From: Lachnospiraceae bacterium EP-SM-12S-S03
Lineage (GTDB): Bacteria; Bacillota; Clostridia; Lachnospirales; Lachnospiraceae
NCBI GenBank assembly: GCA_020540725.1
Contig: JAJBSL010000008.1
Span: 51,020-115,019, forward strand
Direction: 5' to 3'
DNA: 64,000 nucleotides
Below are positions 16,651 through 25,950 of this stretch, one piece after another. Within the stretch, counting starts at the first letter, position 1. Each line of letters begins with the position of its first letter. The notes under the pieces are model-generated. The model was not told the origin of the DNA and made no database searches. It saw only the letters and a list, made by a program, of their open reading frames with translations. The position numbers and the translations under genes were made by a program.

Positions 16651-17187
16651 TTAATCATCTCTGAGGTTCAAATCTTTCTGCAGCATATCTAGATAAGGCA
16701 CATAGATTCCTTTCGAAAGCTCCATAAAGAAACGATCATCCAGTTCATCAAAACGGAAACTTTTTCTTCCACCTTTTTTCGCCCGTTCCCAAAACACATT
16801 CAGTTCCTGAATCCGCATATAATACAGCACATTTCTTGCGCTGTAGTGAATTAGCAGAAACGAAATGCCTCCTTGCTTTTCAAAATGGTTCATGAACTCT
16901 ACCTGATGTTCATGAATATTCTGTAAAGGGAAGGTATTTGCACTGCACTCTTTCGCATCAAAGCATACCGGAATCCCCTGCACTGCTCCAATATAGTCCA
17001 CAGTACTTTGCTGGTCAAAATACGCCAGCGTAATATGTCTGTGTTCTTTATCAATCCGTACAGGTGTAATCGGTGTCGGTATTTTTTGAATCAAAGCAAG
17101 ACCCTTCTCCAAATATCTTTCATTTGTCCGGTTTATCAAATCCTCTAAGGTAGATCCTCTTAGCCCTCTTGAACTCCACGTACTCAT
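16651..17187 (-). CDS. recU: Holliday junction resolvase RecU
   Basis: A 178-residue structure-selective endonuclease of the Firmicutes that cuts four-way junctions. The signature QSTVDYIGAVQGIPVCFDAK carries the active-site acidic residues and Lys. The N-terminal SSRGLRGSTLEDLINRTNE and the later FLLIHYSARNVLYYM fit RecU. Length matches the family. It overlaps the upstream pseudouridine synthase gene by 4 bases. In many Firmicutes recU is next to a penicillin-binding protein gene; here it is with RNA-modification genes, while ruvAB and recG are elsewhere in the window. Confidence 0.87.
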   Translation of the reverse strand: MSTWSSRGLRGSTLEDLINRTNERYLEKGLALIQKIPTPITPVRIDKEHRHITLAYFDQQSTVDYIGAVQGIPVCFDAKECSANTFPLQNIHEHQVEFMNHFEKQGGISFLLIHYSARNVLYYMRIQELNVFWERAKKGGRKSFRFDELDDRFFMELSKGIYVPYLDMLQKDLNLRDD

Positions 17188-18152
17188 TCCTTTATACTTT
17201 CTCTTTCTAATATATCACTAAATTTTTTCGGAAGAGGTGCGGTAAACACTTTCCCCGAAATTTGTTCCAATCCTTTCATATGCTCCGGCATAGAAAGACG
17301 ATATGCGTGAAGAAGTTGCGACCCTAATTGATACTGCTCTTTATAATATTGATTTACTTTCCTGTCTCCATACTTATGATCCCCTACAATGGGATGTCCT
17401 ACGGATGCCAGATGGGCACGGATCTGATGGGTTCTTCCGGTGATCAAATGCACCTCCAGAAGTGTTCCGTGATTCAATCTTCGCAACGGACGGTATTCTG
17501 TCTCAATCGGCTGGCTCTCAGGAAGTGCGTTCTCATGGATCATTACCCTGTTGGTCGATTCATCTTTTACAAGATATCCCTTGATATGTTGTGTTTCCTT
17601 CACGTCACCTTCTACAATACACTGATAAAATTTCTTCATACTTCTTTCTCGGAACATCTCGGCCATTTTCTGCAGACCGATCAGGCTCTTCCCGCATACC
17701 AAAATCCCACTTGTATTACGGTCAAGACGATTACAGATAGAAGGCTTAAAACTCCTCAATTCTTCTTCCGTAATCTGCCCGCTTTCCAAAAGATAAGTAA
17801 TCAGATATTCCACTACGGATACATCGTTTGCCTCTGCCTTCTGCGAAAGCATTCCTGCGGGTTTATTGATGATAAGAATATCCGGATCCTCATATAAAAT
17901 ATCCAATGTTCCTTTCGTTTTCCGGATAATAGATTTCGAAAATTTGTCGATAGTTTCATCCGAAAGGAAGAGCTTTACTGAATCTCCACAGACGAGTTTT
18001 TCACTTCCTGTTGCCTTCTTTCCATTCAAGACAATATTTTTTTTTCGAAGCATTTTATAAAGAAAACTTTTTGGTGCCTCATTCAGATATTTTGCCAAAA
18101 GCTTATCCAGACGCTGTCCTGCTTCATTTGCTGTTACTTTGATTTCCTGCAT
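17184..18152 (-). CDS. RluC/RluD family pseudouridine synthase
   Basis: A 322-residue enzyme that isomerises uridines in 23S rRNA. An N-terminal S4 RNA-binding domain (EAGQRLDKLLAKYLNEAPKS, RKKNIVLNGKKATG) is followed by the catalytic domain with ICNRLDRNTSG, which holds the catalytic Asp, then LLEVHLITGRTHQIRAHLAS and GHPIVGDHKYGD. The motif order and length fit RluC/RluD; the exact target uridines cannot be read from sequence. It is co-directional with the 190-residue membrane protein gene upstream and overlaps recU downstream by 4 bases. Confidence 0.87.
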   Translation of the reverse strand: MQEIKVTANEAGQRLDKLLAKYLNEAPKSFLYKMLRKKNIVLNGKKATGSEKLVCGDSVKLFLSDETIDKFSKSIIRKTKGTLDILYEDPDILIINKPAGMLSQKAEANDVSVVEYLITYLLESGQITEEELRSFKPSICNRLDRNTSGILVCGKSLIGLQKMAEMFRERSMKKFYQCIVEGDVKETQHIKGYLVKDESTNRVMIHENALPESQPIETEYRPLRRLNHGTLLEVHLITGRTHQIRAHLASVGHPIVGDHKYGDRKVNQYYKEQYQLGSQLLHAYRLSMPEHMKGLEQISGKVFTAPLPKKFSDILERESIKE

Positions 18153-18163
18153 CTTTTTCCCCT

Positions 18164-18736
18164 TTACATAGAAAGAGTGAGAATCACATCTCTCATACCT
18201 TCCTCATGTTTCTTGTTGTCTCTATCCTTCTCCGCCAATACGTTCATACTTTCCACCCGGTTGATATATGCTTTGTAGTCCTGAAATATTTTTACAGATA
18301 TTTTCTCATAGTAATTATTCGCAAGTGTTTTTCGAATGTATTGCTCGGTATAAGCAGTTTCTATTTTTTTACTTTCTGTATAACCACATATCGTATTACC
18401 GGATATGATCAAACTGCCTATCGGCATAACATGTTCATAACTTGTAATGATCATGTCATATGCTTTCGTCAAACGAGATCCTTTTTCTTCAATTTCTTTT
18501 ACCTTTTCCTCTTCCAGCGATTTTCGCGGCGCCAGCATGATAATCCCCACAAGCGCTTTGGATGCCGGAAGACAGCCAAGGACAGCCACCAAAGTCAACA
18601 GATTCAATCTTGTTTTTGTAGTAACATACCCGGTCACAAAAAGAGCGGCCACGATTCCGAATTCCAATATGGTTTTCATCAGTTCCTTTTTCTTCTTCTG
18701 ATAAAGATACCCTGCGCTTCCTTTTGTCACTTTCAT
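18164..18736 (-). CDS. Membrane protein with two helices, unknown function
   Basis: A 190-residue protein. A short basic N-terminus (KVTKGSAGYLYQKKKKELMK) is followed by two adjacent membrane segments, ILEFGIVAALFVTGYVTTK and LNLLTLVAVLGCLPASKALV, and then about 120 mostly helical cytosolic residues (KSLEEEKVKEIEEKGSRLTK). I do not recognise the family, although similar proteins appear to be widespread in Lachnospiraceae. It lies between the YgiQ gene (16 bases) and a pseudouridine synthase gene (11 bases) on the same strand, so it is part of that operon. Confidence 0.6.
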   Translation of the reverse strand: MKVTKGSAGYLYQKKKKELMKTILEFGIVAALFVTGYVTTKTRLNLLTLVAVLGCLPASKALVGIIMLAPRKSLEEEKVKEIEEKGSRLTKAYDMIITSYEHVMPIGSLIISGNTICGYTESKKIETAYTEQYIRKTLANNYYEKISVKIFQDYKAYINRVESMNVLAEKDRDNKKHEEGMRDVILTLSM

Positions 18737-18752
18737 TTATGATCGTTCTCCT

Positions 18753-20675
18753 TTATCTGCTCTTCTTTTTGTGTACATTCCGGATTGCCTTTTTCTTCTT
18801 CGGCTTTCCTTCCTTTGCTTTGCTGTCCTTTGACTTTGCATCCCATCCGTAACCATTCTTCGGCTTCCCGTTCCCTGTATTTCTCGGTCGAATGAGGCAT
18901 TTCTTATCAAATCCAACAAGATCCATTCGATCTGCTTTCTTCAGCGCTTCCAGCACAAGATCATAATTTTTCGGATTCCGGTACTGGATCAATGCTCTCT
19001 GCATAGCCTTTTCATGCGGATTTATCGGAACATACACAGGTTCCATCGTTCTTGGATCTACTCCCGTATAATACATACAAGTGGAAATGGTAGACGGTGT
19101 AGGATAAAAATCCTGCACCTGTTCCGGCATATATCCAAGATCCCGCAAATATTCTGCAAGCTCTACTGCCTCCTTCATAGTAGATCCAGGATGCGAAGAC
19201 ATCAAATATGGAACAAGAAACTGATTCTTTCCTAACTGCTCATTAATCCGTTTATATTTCCTACAAAATTCTTGATAGACCCCATTTTCCGGTTTTCCCA
19301 TTTTGGAAAGCACCGCATCGGATACATGTTCCGGAGCAACTTTCAGTTGTCCGCTCACATGATATTCGCACAGTTCTTTGAAAAATGTATCATCCCGATC
19401 TGCGAGAAGATAATCAAAACGAATCCCTGAACGAATGAACACTTTCTTTACATTTGGGAGTTCCCGCAATTTTCTCAATAATTTTAAATAATCTTTATGA
19501 TCTGCAATGAGATTCTTACACGGTTTCGGGAATAGGCACTGCTTGTATTTACATGCACCGTGGGTTAACTGTTTTTCACATGCCGGCGCACGGAAATTAG
19601 CAGTAGGTCCACCCACATCATGAATGTATCCTTTGAACTCTTTATCCCATATGAATTTCTTCGCTTCTTCAATTAAGGACTCATGGCTTCTTGTCTGAAT
19701 AATCCGTCCCTGATGAAACGTAAGAGCACAGAAACTGCACGCACCGAAACATCCCCGATTGCTGATCAGGCTGTATTTCACTTCCTCGATTGCAGGTACA
19801 CCTCCCGCTTCTTCGTAAGACGGATGATAAGTTCTCATATAAGGATAACTATATACCCGGTCCATCTCCGACTGACTCAGCGGTTTAGACGGTGGGTTCT
19901 GCACGACATATAAATGATCGGAATATGGTTCTACAAGTCGTTTTGCGGTAAATGGATCTGTATTACAATATTGTGTATAGAAACTTTTTGCATAATTTAA
20001 TTTATCAGCCTTTAAATCTGAATAAGATTCCAAAATGATAGCATCATAAACACTGTCCAGGTTCTTGACTTTGCAGACCGTTCCATCAATATATGTGATG
20101 TCTGAAACTTCAATTCCTGCGTTAAGTGCATCTGCAATCTCTACAATAGAACGTTCTCCCATCCCATATGATATAATGTCGGCTCCGGAATCCAGAAGAA
20201 TGGAACGCTTCAGATGATTACTCCAATAATCATAATGTGCCAGTCTTCGAAGGCTGGCTTCAATTCCGCCCAAGATAATCGGCGTCTTCTTATATACCTG
20301 GCGAATCAGATTGCTATATACGACTGCTGCATAATCCGGACGTTTGCCCATCACGCCTCCCGGTGTATAGGCATCCGCTTTTCTTCGTTTCTTCGACACA
20401 GAATAATGATTTACCATAGAATCCATATTCCCGCTTGAAACAAGAAATCCAAGTCTTGGTTCTCCAAACACGGTAATACTCTCTTTGTTTTTCCAATCCG
20501 GCTGACAGATCATTCCAATCTTATAACCATTTGCTTCCAGAACTCTTGTAATAATCGCATGTCCAAAAGATGGGTGATCCACATAAGCATCACCGGACAC
20601 ATAGACAAAATCTACCTGTTCCCATCCTCTTTCCAGCATTTCTTCTCTTGTAATCGGTAAAAATCCTTGCTGCAT
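18753..20675 (-). CDS. YgiQ family radical SAM protein
   Basis: A 640-residue protein. The N-terminal part matches UPF0313/YgiQ (PITREEMLERGWEQVDFVYV, GDAYVDHPSFGHAII). The radical SAM cluster ligands are Cys309, Cys313 and Cys316 in NRGCFGACSFCALTFHQG. A second cysteine group (CEKQLTHGACKYKQCLFPKP) and the family-typical VAPEHVSDAVLSKMGKP and FLVPYLMSSHPGSTM follow. The C-terminus is a Lys-rich tail with Gly-Lys repeats. The substrate of the family is unknown to me. The stop of the HAD gene upstream touches this start codon (1 base apart). Confidence 0.87.
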   Translation of the reverse strand: MQQGFLPITREEMLERGWEQVDFVYVSGDAYVDHPSFGHAIITRVLEANGYKIGMICQPDWKNKESITVFGEPRLGFLVSSGNMDSMVNHYSVSKKRRKADAYTPGGVMGKRPDYAAVVYSNLIRQVYKKTPIILGGIEASLRRLAHYDYWSNHLKRSILLDSGADIISYGMGERSIVEIADALNAGIEVSDITYIDGTVCKVKNLDSVYDAIILESYSDLKADKLNYAKSFYTQYCNTDPFTAKRLVEPYSDHLYVVQNPPSKPLSQSEMDRVYSYPYMRTYHPSYEEAGGVPAIEEVKYSLISNRGCFGACSFCALTFHQGRIIQTRSHESLIEEAKKFIWDKEFKGYIHDVGGPTANFRAPACEKQLTHGACKYKQCLFPKPCKNLIADHKDYLKLLRKLRELPNVKKVFIRSGIRFDYLLADRDDTFFKELCEYHVSGQLKVAPEHVSDAVLSKMGKPENGVYQEFCRKYKRINEQLGKNQFLVPYLMSSHPGSTMKEAVELAEYLRDLGYMPEQVQDFYPTPSTISTCMYYTGVDPRTMEPVYVPINPHEKAMQRALIQYRNPKNYDLVLEALKKADRMDLVGFDKKCLIRPRNTGNGKPKNGYGWDAKSKDSKAKEGKPKKKKAIRNVHKKKSR

Positions 20676-21344
20676 TTATAGCACCTCATAGTTTTTTGTT
20701 TTGATATCGTCATAATCCTGAATATAATAATCTGCAAGTTCCCGTTTCTTTTCCCTTTGGTGTTCCGAAAATGTATCCTCTACCGCACAGACTTTCATTC
20801 CTGCATTTTTTCCTGCAAGAATTCCCATGGGAACATCTTCAAATACAAGACAATCTTTGGGTTGCACCTGAAGTTCCGAAGCCACTTTCAGATATACATC
20901 CGGTGCTGGTTTCCCCACTTTGACATCACAGGACGTCCAAATCGTATCGAAATACTTCCTGATTCCATTGGACTCCAAAAGTCCTTCGGCCAGCACACGA
21001 CTGTTACTTGTAGCCATTCCGGTTCGTATCCCCCGATTGTTTAACTCCGCGAGAAATTCCCGGACACCCTTCTTCAGTGGGACTTCATGACAGTATTTCT
21101 CTTCCGCCATGGCAATCCATTCCCTTTTCAGATCCTCCAGACTTAATGTGATTTCCGGAAATGTATCCAAAAAATGTTGTGCCGTCTCTGTGAAACTCAT
21201 GCCTTCCATCACGGCATAAAAGTTCTCCGGCACTGTCAAATTGTATTTTTCTATATAATCATGATCTACCGACGTCCATACCCACATGGAATCCACAAGG
21301 GTTCCGTCCAGATCAAAAATAACTGCTTTCACATTCTCTAACAT
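20676..21344 (-). CDS. HAD-superfamily hydrolase, beta-phosphoglucomutase-like
   Basis: A 222-residue cytosolic enzyme of HAD subfamily I with an alpha-helical cap. Motif I is IFDLDGTLVDSMWVW (nucleophile Asp12 and general acid Asp14), motif II TGMATSNSRVLAEGL, the motif III Lys is in DVKVGKPAPDVYLKVA, and motif IV is CLVFEDVPMGILAGKNAGM. This arrangement is shared by beta-phosphoglucomutase and several sugar phosphatases, and the substrate cannot be decided. It overlaps the pseudouridine synthase gene upstream by 7 bases, so it is translated from the same transcript. Confidence 0.83.
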   Translation of the reverse strand: MLENVKAVIFDLDGTLVDSMWVWTSVDHDYIEKYNLTVPENFYAVMEGMSFTETAQHFLDTFPEITLSLEDLKREWIAMAEEKYCHEVPLKKGVREFLAELNNRGIRTGMATSNSRVLAEGLLESNGIRKYFDTIWTSCDVKVGKPAPDVYLKVASELQVQPKDCLVFEDVPMGILAGKNAGMKVCAVEDTFSEHQREKKRELADYYIQDYDDIKTKNYEVL

Positions 21345-22042
21345 AATTTTTTTACCTCATTTACTTCAAGCGGTCTATATTCTCCCGGCTTTAATGACGG
21401 ATCTAATACAAGGGTTCCCATGGAAAGCCTTTTCAAATAAATAACTTCCATTCCGACAGCATGGAACATCCGCTTTACCTGATGAAATTTTCCTTCTTGA
21501 ATGGTAAGCTCAATCTCTGATTTTTCGTCCGCTTTTAGAATATGCAATTTAGAAGGCTTTGCAAATTCATCCCTGCCGATATTAAGCCCTTCACTGAATT
21601 TTCTAACAGTCTCTTCTGTCACTCTTCCCTGTATTTTCGCATAATACACTTTATCTACATGCTTATTCGGTGCCAGAAGACGGTGCGCAGTTTCCCCGTC
21701 ATTTGTGATCAGAAGAAGACCTTCTGTATCTTTATCCAGTCGCCCTACCGGGAATAGATCCTTTTGCCTCCTACTTTCAATCAATTCCACAACTGTTTTG
21801 TCGTGATTGTCTACCGTTGCCGACACCACTCCCTGCGGTTTATTCAACATGTAGTACTCAAATTTTTCATATCCGATTTTTCTGCCATTTATGCAGACGG
21901 TCTGGCATGTCTCGTCTACCTTCTCTTCAGGCTTCTTTGCAGGAACTCCATCAACAGTAACCATTCCTTGCCGGATATATTTCTTCACTTCCGAACGGGT
22001 TCCTTCTCCCATCTCAGACAAATATTTATCAAGTCTCATCAT
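21338..22042 (-). CDS. RsuA-family 16S rRNA pseudouridine synthase
   Basis: About 234 residues. An N-terminal S4 domain (MRLDKYLSEMGEGTRSEVKK, IRQGMVTVDGVPAKKPEEKV) is followed by the RsuA-type catalytic domain: KPQGVVSATVDNHDKTVVEL, the catalytic Asp in FPVGRLDKDTEGLLLITNDG, and GKFHQVKRMFHAVGMEVIYL. The family makes pseudouridine at one position of 16S rRNA. The start is the ATG whose A is the last base of the preceding TAA stop (TAATG), so translation is probably coupled to the methyltransferase gene. A longer upstream frame is unlikely. Confidence 0.87.
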   Translation of the reverse strand: MMRLDKYLSEMGEGTRSEVKKYIRQGMVTVDGVPAKKPEEKVDETCQTVCINGRKIGYEKFEYYMLNKPQGVVSATVDNHDKTVVELIESRRQKDLFPVGRLDKDTEGLLLITNDGETAHRLLAPNKHVDKVYYAKIQGRVTEETVRKFSEGLNIGRDEFAKPSKLHILKADEKSEIELTIQEGKFHQVKRMFHAVGMEVIYLKRLSMGTLVLDPSLKPGEYRPLEVNEVKKLC

Positions 22043-23424
22043 TATGATTGTAGTCTCCATCCCGGCAGATATTTATTCTTCAATGTGCCGTTGGAAAGTT
22101 TCCCCCATCCGAGCGGATACTCCTCTACACAGATCAACTGCCATCCTTTTTCCTTAGATGAAACAAGATCATCTACTTCTATCGTTTCACCCTTTAAATA
22201 TTTTGCCACTCTTTCATCTTCCACCGAAAGAGAAATCGTATGCGCATATTCCTCCTTCTTCAGGCACATGGCAAATGCCTGACTTGGTTCAAACCGATTT
22301 TTCTTCACATCTCCAAGATACAATCCCGTACGCAGGAAACGGATTCCTTTTACATCCGGCAGATTTTCCGGCATATAATATACACGCTCTGTATGGATTT
22401 CCAGACGATGGAAATCCACGTCCCAGTTTACATCTTTGAAAAATGTTTCCAGTTCTTCCGGAACTTTCTTCCCACGTTTTGGCTTAATTTTCACAGATGC
22501 TTCTTCCTGCTTTTCACCTTTTTGCAAAAGCGCAAGAAAATGTCCTTCTCCATGCATTTTATGCGGGAAAATTCGGACTGTTTTTTTGAACTCTTCTGAT
22601 TTTGATGCTGTCACTTCCGGCATTCCTTCTGCAAATCCCTCATATGATTCCATTTCTTTGATGACAAATTCCGGATACTGTTCCAGCAAGTATTCTATCG
22701 TTCCTTCATTTTCCTCCGGATCAAACGTACAAGTAGAATAAAGAATCATACCGCCCGGTTTTAGCATTCTAGCAGCCTGGGTTACAATGCTCCTTTGAAT
22801 TTTTGCAAAAAACTCCGGCCCGTGTTCTTCCCACGCCTTCACCATCTTCTTATCTTTGCGGAACATCCCTTCTCCGGAACATGGCGCATCAATGAGAATT
22901 TTATCAAAATATTCCTGAAAATAATTTTCAATCTTCCCCGGTTCTTCACTTAGCACAAGTACATTCCCAATCCCGAACACTTCAATATTCTTAAGCAGTC
23001 CCTTTGCTCTGGAGTTGCTGATGTCATTGGCAATCAGCACACCTTCATTCTTTAATTTTGCTCCAAGCTCCGTAGCTTTACCGCCCGGTGCTGCACATAC
23101 GTCCAACACTTTATCTCCCGGTTCCACAGGAAGACGATTCGCCGGTGTCATAGCGCTTGGTTCCTGCAAGTAATACAATCCGGCAAAATAATAGGGATGC
23201 TTGGCTGGCTGTACTTTCTCCCCATCATAGTAAAAACCGTTCTCAATCCACGGAATCGGTTGAATATCAAAAGGGCAAATCTCTTTAAATTTTTCCACTG
23301 TAATCTTTTTTGTATTAACACGAAGCCCGTAAAATCTTGGTTCTTCGTAACATTTTATATAATCTGAGAATTCCTCTCCCAGAAGTTTTTTCATCTTTTC
23401 CTCAAAGGCAATTGGTAAATTCAT
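22042..23424 (-). CDS. NOL1/NOP2/Sun (RsmF-type) rRNA cytosine-C5 methyltransferase
   Basis: About 460 residues. The SAM-binding site is VLDVCAAPGGKATELGAKL, followed by IDAPCSGEGMFRKDKK with one catalytic Cys and LYSTCTFDPEENEGTIEYLL with the second. The C-terminal part (about residues 300-460) resembles the RNA-binding tail of RsmF/YebU-type enzymes (FLRTGLYLGDVKKNRFEPSQ). It should methylate a cytosine in 16S rRNA or tRNA. The start is the ATG at 23422-23424, 8 bases after GGAGG; an earlier GTG in the same frame precedes that ribosome site. Confidence 0.87.
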   Translation of the reverse strand: MNLPIAFEEKMKKLLGEEFSDYIKCYEEPRFYGLRVNTKKITVEKFKEICPFDIQPIPWIENGFYYDGEKVQPAKHPYYFAGLYYLQEPSAMTPANRLPVEPGDKVLDVCAAPGGKATELGAKLKNEGVLIANDISNSRAKGLLKNIEVFGIGNVLVLSEEPGKIENYFQEYFDKILIDAPCSGEGMFRKDKKMVKAWEEHGPEFFAKIQRSIVTQAARMLKPGGMILYSTCTFDPEENEGTIEYLLEQYPEFVIKEMESYEGFAEGMPEVTASKSEEFKKTVRIFPHKMHGEGHFLALLQKGEKQEEASVKIKPKRGKKVPEELETFFKDVNWDVDFHRLEIHTERVYYMPENLPDVKGIRFLRTGLYLGDVKKNRFEPSQAFAMCLKKEEYAHTISLSVEDERVAKYLKGETIEVDDLVSSKEKGWQLICVEEYPLGWGKLSNGTLKNKYLPGWRLQS

Positions 23425-23475
23425 CTCATAGTCCTCCACATTGCCTTTTATTATAGCATATCTTCTTTTGTTGCA

Positions 23476-24315
23476 CTAGGAGAATGTGTATTTTAACTTA
23501 TGTTTTTCCAGATATCTTAATATCCAGTAAGGATTGATACTGATTTCTTTCCCATTTTCCTGCAGATATATTCCTACATGAAGGTGCACCGGAAACTGCC
23601 CCGTCGTTCCTTCTTTGCCGTACCCACTGTCTCCCATATATCCAAGCAAGTCACCCGCTTTCACCTCGTCTCCTATCTCTACCTGTCCATAAGAAGACAA
23701 ATGTGCATAATAGAAATATCCGCCTCCCGGCGCTGTAATTCCGATTCTCCATCCACCTTTTGGAAGCCAGCCTTTGCTTGTCACAATACCGTCTGTCATA
23801 CTAAGAACTGGATAGATATCTCTTCGATTCTTTGAAGCCATAATATCCGTTCCTTCGTGTCCCCTTTTCCCGCCATATGTTCTTTCATTCATCCAACTGT
23901 CACTGTACCTCACACGAAGTGAAGAATCCAAAGAAGATTCCGGCACTGGAAAGTATTGCAGATCATTCCAAATTGCATAACATGCTTTCTGATAAGGAAC
24001 CCATTCCTTTTTTACCGCCCACTTATCGTGTATCCTGTCCATCTCAGCTTTTGAATCAGTCTGCGAAAAAGGAAGATAAGAAAACTTACTTTCCAGCAGA
24101 TAGAGCCCGGCATACAAGCCAGGATTTTCTGATTCTTCTATCATTTTCAACACACGCTCATTCATAATATGATCCCGAAATCCTTGTGTTGAAACCATAT
24201 GTTTATGGAGCCTTGAAAGTTCTCCCTTTTCGTATATTTTCTGCATGCCAAGAACATCAAAAAAAGAAAATAGTAATACAAGAAGGAGCAGATTGCCTTT
24301 TAATTTCCTTTTCAT
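23476..24315 (-). CDS. M23 (LytM-type) peptidase, membrane-anchored or secreted
   Basis: A 279-residue protein with an N-terminal signal/anchor (KGNLLLLVLLFSFFDVLG). Residues 30-140 are a helical region with YLLESKFSYLPFSQTDSKAE. The C-terminal LytM domain contains GKRGHEGTDIMA (His and Asp zinc ligands), VTSKGWLPKGGWRIGITAPG, YYAHLS and the HLHVGIY motif with the last zinc ligand. All zinc residues seem present, so it may be an active endopeptidase that cuts peptidoglycan cross-bridges, perhaps during sporulation or division. It is followed by the methyltransferase gene on the same strand with about 50 bases between. Confidence 0.83.
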   Translation of the reverse strand: MKRKLKGNLLLLVLLFSFFDVLGMQKIYEKGELSRLHKHMVSTQGFRDHIMNERVLKMIEESENPGLYAGLYLLESKFSYLPFSQTDSKAEMDRIHDKWAVKKEWVPYQKACYAIWNDLQYFPVPESSLDSSLRVRYSDSWMNERTYGGKRGHEGTDIMASKNRRDIYPVLSMTDGIVTSKGWLPKGGWRIGITAPGGGYFYYAHLSSYGQVEIGDEVKAGDLLGYMGDSGYGKEGTTGQFPVHLHVGIYLQENGKEISINPYWILRYLEKHKLKYTFS

Positions 24316-24383
24316 AGAAAACTCCTTTTTGTATTACTATATGTTTTATTCTTTCTTCTTAATTCTCATTCTGAATCAGAAAA

Positions 24384-25835
24384 TTATTTACAATTTTTTA
24401 ATACAGCTTTTAAGTATTCCCACATACGTCCTACAGACTCTATGTTCAGATACTCATTTACAGAGTGAACGTGTCCCATAGCCGGTCCAAAAGATACACT
24501 ATCAAGTCCCTCTAATTTGCCCGCGAAAAGTCCACATTCCAAACCTGCGTGAATAGTAGCTACCTCAGGTTCATGTCCAAATAAATCAGCATATGTATCA
24601 ATCATAATCGGACGAAGTTTAGAATCCTGTTTGAATACCCATGCCGGATATTCTGCTTCTACAGATGCAGTTCCGCCAAGATATTCTGCCCACATAGCAA
24701 GTACAACTTTCATGTTGTCTTTCTTGCTCTGTACAGAACTTCTTACACGGAAATCCGCCCATACAGAATCTTCTCTCGTAGAAACGATACCAAGGTTCAA
24801 GGAAGTCTCTACAAGACCTTCAATATCACGGCTATTGCACTGTACACCATCCGGCGTTGCTGTCACAAAGAATGTGATTTTCTTAGTGCTTTCTTTTGTC
24901 ATTGCATTTACTGTCTGGTCGTCCTCTGTTGAAACAACAAATGTAAGATCCGGCTCATCTTTACCAAATTCAACTTTTAAGTCTGCCTCATATGCTTCGA
25001 TCACTTCAAGAGCTTTCTTTGCACAGTTCGGGCAATTCACAACAAGTTTGGCTGTTGCAGACTGCGCGATAACATTTGGTTTTGAACCGCCGTTGATCTC
25101 AACCAATGCATAATCTACTTCTTTTGCCGCTAAAGTCATCAAAAGTCTTCCCATCAGCTTATTGGCATTTCCGCGTTGTGTATGGATCTCAATACCAGAA
25201 TGTCCACCTTTTAATCCTTTTATATTCACAGTTATGACTGTTCCTGTTTTTTCTTCTCTCTCAACCGGAACTGTTACCGGATTCTCGTATCCTCCTTCGC
25301 ACCCTACAATCAATTTTCCTTCTTCTTCTGAATCAATATTGATCAGCATACGTCCCTTTAATACAGACAGATCGATCGCATTGGCTCCGCCCATACCTTC
25401 TTCTTCATCCGTTGTAAAGACCGCTTCAATTGGAGGATGTTCTAAATCATTGCTTGCAAGTACCGCCATGGCATATGCGATGGCAATTCCATCATCTCCA
25501 CCAAGTGATGTATCTTTTGCACGGATATTACCGTCTTCTACATAAAGTTCCAAAGGATCATTTTTGAAATCATGTGCAGAATCATGTGTCTTCTCACAAA
25601 CCATATCCAAGTGTCCTTGAATGATAACCGGATCGCTGTTCTCATATCCTGGTGTTCCATCCTTCTTAATGATTACATTGTAGGCCTCATCCTGAATGTA
25701 TTCAAGCCCAAGGCTCTTTGCAAATTCCACACAGTAATCACTGACTCTCTTGCAATCATATGTTCCATGTGGGATCTTTGTCAGCTCTTCAAAATAATGC
25801 AATACACTTTTTGGTTCATAATTTTCTAATGCCAT
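24384..25835 (-). CDS. pepD: Aminoacyl-histidine dipeptidase (PepD-like, M20 family)
   Basis: A cytosolic metallopeptidase of about 483 residues. The M20 zinc signature is visible: IQGHLDMVCEKT (first His), SLGGDDGIAIAYAMAVLA (bridging Asp), TTDEEEGMGGANAIDL (catalytic Glu pair) and a late GPAMGHVHSVNEYLNI (His). The insertion domain (about residues 200-380) is longer than in carboxypeptidases, as usual for PepD. It would hydrolyse dipeptides with histidine or other residues, supplying amino acids, which suits an amino-acid-fermenting anaerobe. The start is the ATG at 25833-25835, six bases after AGGGA; an ATG two codons earlier is too close to the ribosome site. Confidence 0.87.
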   Translation of the reverse strand: MALENYEPKSVLHYFEELTKIPHGTYDCKRVSDYCVEFAKSLGLEYIQDEAYNVIIKKDGTPGYENSDPVIIQGHLDMVCEKTHDSAHDFKNDPLELYVEDGNIRAKDTSLGGDDGIAIAYAMAVLASNDLEHPPIEAVFTTDEEEGMGGANAIDLSVLKGRMLINIDSEEEGKLIVGCEGGYENPVTVPVEREEKTGTVITVNIKGLKGGHSGIEIHTQRGNANKLMGRLLMTLAAKEVDYALVEINGGSKPNVIAQSATAKLVVNCPNCAKKALEVIEAYEADLKVEFGKDEPDLTFVVSTEDDQTVNAMTKESTKKITFFVTATPDGVQCNSRDIEGLVETSLNLGIVSTREDSVWADFRVRSSVQSKKDNMKVVLAMWAEYLGGTASVEAEYPAWVFKQDSKLRPIMIDTYADLFGHEPEVATIHAGLECGLFAGKLEGLDSVSFGPAMGHVHSVNEYLNIESVGRMWEYLKAVLKNCK

Positions 25836-25950
25836 TTTCATTCCCTCTCTTAGTTAAAAAAATTCTATCTATATTGTTGCACATTGAACATAAAAAATCA
25901 AGTATTATCATATAACTTTCAATAGATTATACAAAGAAAAGGAATCCGTT